Shown here: positions 53,988 through 61,395 of the stretch, piece after piece
Layout of the letters: each line of letters starts with the position of its first letter
How positions within the stretch are numbered: position 1 is the stretch's first letter
Assembly: GCA_900299255.1 (NCBI GenBank)
Contig: OMJB01000122.1
Span: forward strand, 1 to 61,395
Direction of reading: 5' to 3'
From: Sphingobacteriales bacterium
GTDB taxonomy: Bacteria; Bacteroidota; Bacteroidia; Chitinophagales; Chitinophagaceae
Length of the DNA: 61,395 nt
Program-made: the position numbers and the translations under genes
Notes under the pieces: model-generated
Told to the model about the DNA's origin: nothing
Seen by the model: the letters and a program-made list of their open reading frames with translations, nothing else
Database searches by the model: none

Positions 53988-56900
53988 TTATTCCATCACC
54001 AGTTTAATATTGTATTTACGCCTGTCTATTTCGATATTCAGGAAGTAGACACCTCTGGGGGCATTGATAGTCTGAAAAGTTGACTTGTTCAGCCATCCGG
54101 TTGATGTTTCTGAAGTGGTGTAAATGGTTTTCCCAACAACATCGACCATAGCAAGCTGCATTACGCTGCCGGCATCTGCATGCCACTCCAGCGTAAAGGT
54201 GCCGTCATGGGTAGGATTCGGATAAATATTATCTATTGAATTTCCATCAATCCACTCTACGGTACGCACTGGTAGTACAACTGTTGTGCCGTCATTCATT
54301 ACAGCAGTAAGCCTGTAATGAAGCTGTGTTCCCTGCCTTAATGCTCCGGCAGGCTTATCCATTCTTATGTACTGGTGGCCATATTCATGCACTGCCCGCA
54401 CACTGTCGGTTGCGTAGTACGAGCCGTCTCCCCTTGCCCGCTCAATCAGGTAATGATCCGCAAATCCGTCAAGAAAGGACTGCCAGCTGAGCTGCACGGT
54501 ATTGTGATTAATCATCTGTGCATCAAACGTGATCTGTGTAACTGCTGAATCATTGTCATCTACCCTCCTGACAGGTGAAAAATAGACACTGTTTTTTCCG
54601 GTCATGGTCCACTTGAGCCTGTAATACAGGGTACGGTAGGTTATCCAGTTTACAGGGTCGTCTGCTGCATAGGCCGCCGCAGGCTCATGCCTGGCAGGTA
54701 CACTCAGAAACTCTCCAAAATGGATGCTGTCAGGAGACCACTGAGCGGTATAGGTATCAGCGGCCGTGTCTATAAGCGAGTACCAGCAAGTTCTCACATT
54801 GGTTCCGTTTCTGTAAGCAATAAAATCCAGGTAACCCTGACCGGCGGAAAATGTGCCGGTGGGGCCACCATTATTGAGCCAGAACTCAGAAAATGGTTTG
54901 GTTCTGAATTCGGCATAATAACCCTCGTCATACGGAACCCAGTTTACATTTTTGTAAGGAATATAGCTAAAGGTTCCCGCCGTATCATCATCAAGCCTTC
55001 CGTTGTGCAGAGCCAGATAGGGATATCGGAACTGTGTAATACCCAGCGAATAGGCATCTTCAATCCGCGTGCACGAACTGCAGCTTGTGTCATTAACTAC
55101 TCTTACCACATCACGGTCAGTGATATAGAGCCGGTACCCCAACGAGTCTATTGCAGGGGGTGTATTTATTCCGTTTGAAGTTAAAGGTATAGTGTGTACA
55201 AAACTTACCGGAAAGATGTACTGCGTCTTTTCAGTGTTAGTTATTGTATCGTGCCTATATAGGTTAAATATAGTACCATTGGCCAGCGCGTTTAAAGGTA
55301 CTATGCCAGCCAGCAAAGATGTGTCTGAAATGAAGTCCATTGATGGTGAACCAGTAATATCAGTTATGGCAGAGGTATTGCTACTGCCTGAGTATACCGG
55401 GTACTTCCGGTCGAAAATGTGAATATCATCTATAGCAAAACCTTCTTTGGTTACACCCGGATCTGTAGATAGAACAAAGCGGAACCTGATTGTTGCTCCT
55501 CCGCCCGGCTGCGGCAGTGGTATAGATGCCACATGCCAGCGCGTATTTTCTGCCTGGTTCCAGATATTAAATGCAGGATCGTACCAGTTGGTACCCTGCC
55601 CTGCTGAACCGAGTTTTATCCAGGTTGTTCCATCAAAGGAACACTCTACATAGGCTGCGTCACACAGCACAGTTCCGCAGTTTTCGATTTCCAGAGCAGA
55701 GCTAAAGCTCAACATGGGGTTACTAAGCCCCGAAATATCGAAGCAGGGAGAATACAGATAAGACAACTCAAGGTTTCCGTATTTGCCTGTAAGATTGGTT
55801 TTCCAGGCCTTGGTGCCACTGGCAGCCTTATTGATCTTTGCAGAAGCCGGAGTACCATATTGCCAGGTAGGCCTGAATCCTTCGGCAAAGTAACCACCAT
55901 CGCCCTGCTCAAAATTTTCGAGATAAGGGAACGAAGTGACAATAGCGCTGTTCCGTATATGATAGTTCAGCATACTGTCATTGGTATTATAGGTATCACC
56001 AGCCACACTCAGCCAAACACTCAGGGAGTGCGTGGTGCCGGCTGCCAGCGTTATCTTTTGCACAAACTGATAGTCCATTGTTGATTTTGGCAGCAGTGAG
56101 TCAATTAAACCCGACTGCACCGAGCCTCCATCCAGGGTGTAGTACATCTGTATATTATGCAGTGTATAATTGACCCCGTTGCGCACTTTTACGATCACCG
56201 ATTGCGGCGTGGTTACCCCACAGTTGGTAGGAATGGGAGACAGAACAGCTTCAACTGATGCATCGTTAGCCACAGTATACATTCTGAAGTTATCAATGGT
56301 CATGCCGTTACCGTATGCCATATCTGCTATGAGGGAAGTATCATTCTGCCCGAATGCGATCTGGCATGCAGTTGAAAAATTACGACCCGTGAACCTGATT
56401 CCATCAGTGAGCGACAACGACCGCACATGTGCAAGTGTACCGGGATATGCTGTACGGTCATAGCTGTATACAGGGTTCCAAAGCAGTGTATCGTAAGCTC
56501 TCACCGTAACTGAATTACCTATGGCTGAGGGCGGTATTCCATGCAGCACATAGTCAAAATCAACCCTGATCTCAGCTGTACCGGTATCGTAGCCGCTGAG
56601 ATTAAATGTACCAGTGAATGAATTCAGTGTACCCCCGGAAGTTACCTGACTGGCATCAAGATTGATGGAGCGGCTGCCGGTAATGTTCAGCTGATTGTCG
56701 AGGTAGGTTCTGAGCCGGCCGGTAGGCGCTATGGTGGAAAAATCCCAGTGTCCATCAGGTGACACGCCCATTGAATCACGCACCGCGGTTACTACGCCCA
56801 TGGATTCAAAACCATCTGCGAACGGCGTGGTGAGGTCAACGGGTGCATTGGGGAGGCTGGTGATGGTAAATACAGTAGTATCGTTGGCCCGGTTGGGATC

Positions 56901-59675
56901 AGTTTGAGCGTTGTTGGTAACTACTACCGTAACATTATGCGCACCGGCAGGCGCTATTGGCACGCCAATAAGGCTGTAATCAATAAAGCCGGCTGCCGAA
57001 ATACCTGCTGAGGCGGCAATAGATTGCCATGCACCGGCATCTACTCTGTACGATACAGTATAATTACTACAGGCCGTGTTGTACAAATTTCTGAGCCTCA
57101 CTTTTACAATGGAGCTTGCTGTAAATGCAGATTTGGATAAAGCCCTTCCGGCATTGGCTGACACCAGTTTCTCAGCCATCAGGTCGCCGTTTGAAACAGG
57201 CCTGGTGCAGTTGCCTGTGTTGGCCTGTGTAATCAGTGCAAGGCTTCTGAACGCAGGCTTACCGTCTATAACCGGCTGTACTGATACATAGGATTTCTCG
57301 GCGAGCGACATATTTCTGAATGAATATGCCGTATCGGTAACAGAGTCTACCACCTGCATATAGAACCCTTTCTTGCACAGCATGTAATAAGATGTTGCAT
57401 TGGGTACCGGAGCCCAGTGGATATTGATATAACCCGGGCACTGAGCCGTATCCAGCACAGCCACCGGCTGGGTGCTGATACTGAAACTGCCCGAAGTGGC
57501 CACTTCGGCTGTTCCATTTCTGGAAAGCCGTATCATACACTTACCTGAATTAATGCCACCACCTATAAAACCAAAATGGCGCTCACCAGCTGGCACTGAT
57601 GACGAAAGTACCGACCAGCTTGCACCATTGTCAGTTGAGAGCTCTACCTTGAAGGTGTTGCCATCGCTGACCGCATCCCAGCAAACACGAATGGTGTCGA
57701 ACGGAGTGGTATAATTGCCCAGCCGCTCGCCGCCCAGCGGATAGGTAAGATGCAGGGCCTTGGGCACAAAATCGTAGGCTATGATATAACGCTGCGGCCC
57801 TTTAGGTACGCTGTACCCCTTTGTTTTTATAGTGTAGGAGCCGGCCACAGGGTTACTGATGGTTACCTGCTCTGTATTGTTCAGATGATCTGCACCCTCC
57901 ACAGCCAGATTATTTACATTGCCAGGTGCGGGATCTAGTATCAACGGCAGGTGCTTACCGCCTGTAGGGTCTATTACAGAAAGGTCGAGGTCATTGACCA
58001 GCGCCTTCGATGCCGCCGGATTTGCCGGTACATCAGGCCAGCACAACATTACTTTCAACAATCCGGTATTAGGCGGCACCACAATAGTAGTGGCCTGCGA
58101 ATCTCCGTTGGCAATATTATTGGTCAGGTAACGATTATTATCCAGCATTTGCAGCGACCGGTAGATATCCATCACACCAAATCCGTAGCTAAAATCAGGA
58201 CCGGGATTGCCCAGATCCATAGCCCCGTTCAGTAAAATAGTTTTGAGCACATCAGCCTTGGGCTGGGCACCGCCGTTGAGTTGTTTATACCGCTGAGTGA
58301 GCTGTGCGAGTCCGCCTGCTACCTGAGGCGAAGCCATACTTGTGCCAGCTGCCCACATATATTCATCATCAGCTATTGGCGCATATGCAACCACGCCTAC
58401 CGCTACTATCTCCGGCTTTAGCCTGCCATCCTTCATAGGCCCCCTGGACTCATCAGGTGCCTGCAGAAAACCATCAAGAATGCTGCCAACTACAATATTG
58501 TTCTTCGCCGGTTGGTATCCGCCCCCTATAGTGGCAAATCCCTGCATAAAAGGTGCACAGTTCATACCTCCATCATTGCCTGATGCAAATACATGCACCA
58601 CATCGGGATACTGTGCAGTAAGCGTATCTACAAAGTTGGAATACGCATCGTAGGTGCCGCAGTAGGCGCAGTTGGATTCGGATATTGTATAGGAGTTGTT
58701 CGTAATGGTCATGTTGTAGTCCTCATACATAGGGCCGGTGGCCGGCAGTATCAGGTCGTACAGAAAATCAATGAGCGCAGAATGAGGTGCCATACCAATA
58801 GCAAACGGATCCACATTGCCCGCTCCGGCTACTATTCCGTTTACATGCGACCCGTGGCTGGACTTAGGCGCAGGATTAAAGTTCCTTATCCTGTCTTTGA
58901 TATCGGCATGGTAAATACCTGAGCAGTTATCTCCCACCCCTACTGTAACACTATCTCCCAGCAAGCCGTAACCACCATAGAGCGGGGAAGTCATAGCGAC
59001 ATTACCCTTTACAACCGGTATTGATTCCTGATCAAGTGGAGCAATATCGGTAACCGGGCTGATGTAGGTAACACCATACCATTGAGCCAGTGACCTTACC
59101 CTTGCCGCACTGATAGCAACCTTGTACATTCCATATTTTTCCAGCGGTCCGGCGTTGATGGTGCCGCCCATTTTACCCACAAAATCTGCTATCTCTGTTC
59201 TGGTGAGGTACCTGGCAAAAGATACCAGCACCTCCGTATTTCCCTTCTGTGCGGCCAGCCCGCTCCAGACAAAATCATTTGATTTCCACTCAGCACGGGC
59301 ATTGGTTATCCCTGCCAGCTGAAAGGCAAGCACCACCTCTTTCACAAAACCAGGCTGAACAATGGAAGAAAAAGTATTATCAGGAAGGTAGTCGATCAGT
59401 GTGACGCCACCTTTTCTCAGGGCCTCCTTATCTTCCTGCGATGGCAGTTTATTGAAGCTGAGCAGCACCTGTGCAGGGGTACCATCGTTGTGAGCCGCGA
59501 AGCTATCCAGCCAGGCCGAGGCATTTGCCTCAGCCCTGATGGCGCCACTCTTCAGATAGATTACAGGCGGGCCCGCGACAACCTGCGCTGCCGAGCTGAA
59601 CCCGGCAAGCGCAAATAAAATAACAAACGCAAAAAAGTTTCCGGTAAAGTAAGAGGTTCTGATCATACTAGTCAT
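53988..59675 (-). CDS. S8 subtilase with type IX secretion sorting domain
   Basis: About 1,895 residues from the ATG at 59675; TTG at 59708 and ATG at 59666 are alternatives. Counting from 59708, the signal peptide is about 12-41. The subtilase triad is Asp260 (GVGDN), His285 (SHGSHVNG) and Ser457 (GTSMASP). After it come P-domain or jelly-roll-like segments, adhesion-type beta domains, and a MAM/laminin-like region. The last 80 residues are a type A T9SS sorting domain (NIYPNPTHDGTFTLEW ... RGVYFLNIE). It should be secreted and attached at the cell surface. It is a single-gene unit. Confidence 0.9.
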   Translation of the reverse strand: MTSMIRTSYFTGNFFAFVILFALAGFSSAAQVVAGPPVIYLKSGAIRAEANASAWLDSFAAHNDGTPAQVLLSFNKLPSQEDKEALRKGGVTLIDYLPDNTFSSIVQPGFVKEVVLAFQLAGITNARAEWKSNDFVWSGLAAQKGNTEVLVSFARYLTRTEIADFVGKMGGTINAGPLEKYGMYKVAISAARVRSLAQWYGVTYISPVTDIAPLDQESIPVVKGNVAMTSPLYGGYGLLGDSVTVGVGDNCSGIYHADIKDRIRNFNPAPKSSHGSHVNGIVAGAGNVDPFAIGMAPHSALIDFLYDLILPATGPMYEDYNMTITNNSYTISESNCAYCGTYDAYSNFVDTLTAQYPDVVHVFASGNDGGMNCAPFMQGFATIGGGYQPAKNNIVVGSILDGFLQAPDESRGPMKDGRLKPEIVAVGVVAYAPIADDEYMWAAGTSMASPQVAGGLAQLTQRYKQLNGGAQPKADVLKTILLNGAMDLGNPGPDFSYGFGVMDIYRSLQMLDNNRYLTNNIANGDSQATTIVVPPNTGLLKVMLCWPDVPANPAASKALVNDLDLSVIDPTGGKHLPLILDPAPGNVNNLAVEGADHLNNTEQVTISNPVAGSYTIKTKGYSVPKGPQRYIIAYDFVPKALHLTYPLGGERLGNYTTPFDTIRVCWDAVSDGNTFKVELSTDNGASWSVLSSSVPAGERHFGFIGGGINSGKCMIRLSRNGTAEVATSGSFSISTQPVAVLDTAQCPGYINIHWAPVPNATSYYMLCKKGFYMQVVDSVTDTAYSFRNMSLAEKSYVSVQPVIDGKPAFRSLALITQANTGNCTRPVSNGDLMAEKLVSANAGRALSKSAFTASSIVKVRLRNLYNTACSNYTVSYRVDAGAWQSIAASAGISAAGFIDYSLIGVPIAPAGAHNVTVVVTNNAQTDPNRANDTTVFTITSLPNAPVDLTTPFADGFESMGVVTAVRDSMGVSPDGHWDFSTIAPTGRLRTYLDNQLNITGSRSINLDASQVTSGGTLNSFTGTFNLSGYDTGTAEIRVDFDYVLHGIPPSAIGNSVTVRAYDTLLWNPVYSYDRTAYPGTLAHVRSLSLTDGIRFTGRNFSTACQIAFGQNDTSLIADMAYGNGMTIDNFRMYTVANDASVEAVLSPIPTNCGVTTPQSVIVKVRNGVNYTLHNIQMYYTLDGGSVQSGLIDSLLPKSTMDYQFVQKITLAAGTTHSLSVWLSVAGDTYNTNDSMLNYHIRNSAIVTSFPYLENFEQGDGGYFAEGFRPTWQYGTPASAKINKAASGTKAWKTNLTGKYGNLELSYLYSPCFDISGLSNPMLSFSSALEIENCGTVLCDAAYVECSFDGTTWIKLGSAGQGTNWYDPAFNIWNQAENTRWHVASIPLPQPGGGATIRFRFVLSTDPGVTKEGFAIDDIHIFDRKYPVYSGSSNTSAITDITGSPSMDFISDTSLLAGIVPLNALANGTIFNLYRHDTITNTEKTQYIFPVSFVHTIPLTSNGINTPPAIDSLGYRLYITDRDVVRVVNDTSCSSCTRIEDAYSLGITQFRYPYLALHNGRLDDDTAGTFSYIPYKNVNWVPYDEGYYAEFRTKPFSEFWLNNGGPTGTFSAGQGYLDFIAYRNGTNVRTCWYSLIDTAADTYTAQWSPDSIHFGEFLSVPARHEPAAAYAADDPVNWITYRTLYYRLKWTMTGKNSVYFSPVRRVDDNDSAVTQITFDAQMINHNTVQLSWQSFLDGFADHYLIERARGDGSYYATDSVRAVHEYGHQYIRMDKPAGALRQGTQLHYRLTAVMNDGTTVVLPVRTVEWIDGNSIDNIYPNPTHDGTFTLEWHADAGSVMQLAMVDVVGKTIYTTSETSTGWLNKSTFQTINAPRGVYFLNIEIDRRKYNIKLVME

Positions 59676-59723
59676 ATAACGCAGCTTTCGCAGATATTGT
59701 TGCTTCAATCTATGCGGCCGCTG

Positions 59724-59748
59724 TTGTCTTTTAACTTTAAAAAGACAA
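59724..59748. promoter_or_regulatory. Perfect 9-bp inverted repeat upstream of the subtilase
   Basis: TTGTCTTTT-AACTTTA-AAAAGACAA, 49 bp before the subtilase ATG. It is symmetric, with a 7-nt spacer, so it could be an operator for a dimer or a hairpin in the 5' leader. Confidence 0.4.
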
Positions 59749-59810
59749 GTTACAATAAATCAGTCAAATAAACACCGGAGTGCAGTGGAGCCGGGCGATA
59801 CCCGGTGTAT

Positions 59811-59846
59811 GGGCAACAAAAAAGGATATCTATCGATATCCTTTTC
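59811..59846 (-). terminator. Intrinsic terminator after rpsP
   Basis: On the minus strand GGATATC, loop GATA, GATATCC, then TTTTTTGTT. It lies about 25 bp after the rpsP stop codon. Confidence 0.8.
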
Positions 59847-59869
59847 CTGTTTTACCTTACGGTAAGTTC

Positions 59870-60388
59870 TTATGCTTCTGCTGCAGGTGCTTCAGTTTCC
59901 GCATCAGCTTCGTTGCTGTCTGCTTCAGCTTCAGCTATCTGCGCTGCTCTTGCTGCATTCTTTTCTTCTATTTTACGCACAGACTCACGCATAGTTTCGT
60001 GGCGTTTTTCGCTCTTATGTTTGCGGTGCGTTTCTTCGCGGCGGGCTACCAGAGCCTCATGTTCGCCGTTCCACTTTTCAAATTTCTCCATGGCTGTAGC
60101 CTCGTCAAACAGACCAAGCGATACACCACGCATGAGGTGCTTCATAAACAATACACCTTTGAAAGAAAGGATTCTGCGGCAGGTATTGGTAGGCTGTGCA
60201 CCTTTATCCAGCCAATGTAACGAACGCTCACGGCTGATACGTACAGTTGCTGGTACAGTCAGTGGATTGTAGGTTCCTAATTTCTCAATGAATTTACCAT
60301 CACGGGGAGCAGTTGTGCTGGCCACTACGATGAAATAAAACGGGCGCTTCTTAGACCCATGTCTCTGGAGTCGAATTTTTACCGACAT
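59870..60388 (-). CDS. rpsP: 30S ribosomal protein S16
   Basis: 172 residues. The first 85 are the S16 core ([40 protein letters not shown]). The rest is a charged extension with a coiled, Glu/Lys/Arg-rich part and an Ala/Glu-rich end ([13 protein letters not shown]). Proteobacterial S16 is about 80-90 residues; long tails are common in Bacteroidota. The usual partners rimM and trmD are not next to it here. Confidence 0.95.
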   Translation of the reverse strand: MSVKIRLQRHGSKKRPFYFIVVASTTAPRDGKFIEKLGTYNPLTVPATVRISRERSLHWLDKGAQPTNTCRRILSFKGVLFMKHLMRGVSLGLFDEATAMEKFEKWNGEHEALVARREETHRKHKSEKRHETMRESVRKIEEKNAARAAQIAEAEADSNEADAETEAPAAEA

Positions 60389-60433
60389 AATAATAGAAAT
60401 TATTTTTCGTTAACAATAAATTTTTTCGGATGG

Positions 60434-60467
60434 CAAAGATACAGTAAAAAACAGAAAATCACCAAAA
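60434..60467 (-). promoter_or_regulatory. Promoter for rpsP
   Basis: On the minus strand TTTTG (60467-60463), 21 nt, TATCTTTG (60441-60434). This is a full match to the phylum consensus about 45 bp before the rpsP start. Confidence 0.65.
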
Positions 60468-60562
60468 CAATAAATTTATTTCCCGCCTATTTTTGCCACC
60501 TGCCTGTGCAAAGTAATGAAACTTTCCAGATGCCGGCAGCTACTTACTTTCAATAAGTTCTG

Positions 60563-60570
60563 TAATTTCG
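60563..60570 (+). promoter_or_regulatory. -7-like element for pgk
   Basis: TAATTTCG, one mismatch to TAnnTTTG, 53 bp before the pgk ATG. Confidence 0.4.
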
Positions 60571-60623
60571 CCACCCGGTTTTATACCGGAATATTCACGC
60601 ACAAAAAACAACATTTATCATAT

Positions 60624-61395
60624 ATGGCTTCGTTCTCTTCTCACAATTTCGCCGGTCAGAAAGCGCTGATACGCGTAGACTTTAATGTACCGATTAAAAA
60701 CGGTGTAATTACCGACGATACCCGCATACGTGTTGCACTGCCCACTATTAAAAAGGTTCTGGCAGATGGTGGTTGTGTGGTGCTGATGAGCCACTGGGGC
60801 CGACCGCTCAAGGATATAGAAAAGAAACCACATCTTACCCTGGCCGATTTTACTTTGAAGCCGGTTGCCGCCCATCTGTCAGGCATGCTGGGCACAGATG
60901 TGCAGTTTGCCGAAGACTGTATCAGTGATGATGCTGCCGGTAAAGCTGCTGCGCTGCAGCCCGGCCAGGTACTGCTGCTCGAAAACCTTCGGTACTACAA
61001 GCAGGAGGAAAAAGGTGATGTTGATTTTGCCTCAAAGCTTGCCAAAATGGGCGACGTATATGTAAACGATGCATTTGGCACTGCCCACAGGGCTCACGCA
61101 TCAACAGCCATCATTGCTCAGTTTTTCCCCGGCGATAAGAAAATGTTTGGGCTTTGCATGGAAGGCGAAGTGACTGCAGCAGAAAACGTATTGCATAACA
61201 ATAAAAAACCATTTACTGCCATCATTGGCGGCGCCAAGGTATCAGACAAGATACTGATCATAGAAAACCTGCTGGAAAAAGCTACCGACATTATCATAGG
61301 CGGCGGCATGGCCTACACCTTTTTTAAAGCAGAGGGTGGACACATCGGCAGCTCGCTGTGCGAAGAAGACCGCCTGGATATGGCACTGGAACTAA
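60624..61395 (+). CDS. pgk: Phosphoglycerate kinase, N-terminal part
   Basis: The gene starts at the ATG at 60624 and runs off the right edge; 257 residues are visible out of about 395. Landmarks are [30 protein letters not shown] (typically SHLGRP), [28 protein letters not shown] and [12 protein letters not shown]. It makes ATP and 3-phosphoglycerate from 1,3-bisphosphoglycerate in glycolysis. Trp replaces the usual Leu in SHxGRP. Confidence 0.97.
   Translation, partial: MASFSSHNFAGQKALIRVDFNVPIKNGVITDDTRIRVALPTIKKVLADGGCVVLMSHWGRPLKDIEKKPHLTLADFTLKPVAAHLSGMLGTDVQFAEDCISDDAAGKAAALQPGQVLLLENLRYYKQEEKGDVDFASKLAKMGDVYVNDAFGTAHRAHASTAIIAQFFPGDKKMFGLCMEGEVTAAENVLHNNKKPFTAIIGGAKVSDKILIIENLLEKATDIIIGGGMAYTFFKAEGGHIGSSLCEEDRLDMALEL

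Overview
The window is chromosomal DNA from a Bacteroidota bacterium, most likely in the Chitinophagales/Sphingobacteriales range. The evidence is consistent: promoters of the TTTG-N19-TAnnTTTG type, the alternative Bacteroidota GlmU-like protein, the gliding ABC genes gldF/gldG, a subtilase with a type IX secretion sorting domain, a CcoN-CcoO fusion, a long-tailed ribosomal protein S16, and a flexirubin/aryl-polyene-type module beside carotenoid genes. I saw no insertion sequence, prophage, CRISPR array or rRNA.

Layout. 1-4.0 kb is housekeeping: a truncated NHL-repeat protein, a TlpA-like thioredoxin, rpmE2, the alternative glmU, tpiA and a tRNA-Glu with its terminator. 3.8-4.7 kb, directly after the tRNA, is an AT-rich patch with nested repeats and a lipoprotein gene broken by one base in an A tract. 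4.9-17.8 kb carries the lipid-handling and export half of an aryl-polyene/flexirubin locus: carrier protein, two kinds of acyltransferase, deacetylase, LolA and a lipoprotein, a RetSat-like oxidoreductase, an MMPL-PlsC-methyltransferase fusion, a GT2, a C45 NTN hydrolase and a CrtZ-like hydroxylase. No ketosynthase, ketoreductase, dehydratase or ammonia-lyase is present in the window. 18-31.6 kb holds carotenoid genes (crtI/crtD-type desaturase, crtB) interleaved with a compact six-gene operon (ABC ATPase, ABC permease, carrier protein, free-standing condensation enzyme, FAD oxidoreductase, adenylating ligase), a sulfotransferase, an outer-membrane protein and a DUF2061-APS kinase fusion.

31.8-44.1 kb is a respiratory block: a PAS histidine kinase and a fused receiver/cNMP/Crp-type regulator, then the cbb3 oxidase operon on the minus strand in the order hemerythrin-like protein, ccoI, ccoS, ccoNO, ccoQ, ccoP, ccoG, fixH, safE-like. 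Two perfect TGAC-N4-GTCA palindromes lie before the kinase gene and a related one before the oxidase operon. 44.6-48.2 kb is gldF, gldG and a DUF4340 gene. 48.2-52.3 kb has a D-Ala-D-Ala dipeptidase and three family-4-like glycosyltransferases. The end of the window has a phosphohexomutase (glmM-like), a 1,900-residue secreted subtilase, rpsP and a truncated pgk.

The most promising material for a new system is 17.3-31.6 kb. A one-acid/one-condensation pathway with its own exporter sits among carotenoid genes and the two enzymes needed to make and use PAPS, which suggests a conjugated and possibly sulfated pigment or lipid. The second is a self-contained regulator plus operator set for the cbb3 oxidase. 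These functional links are inferences from gene content and sequence motifs; no database search was run.
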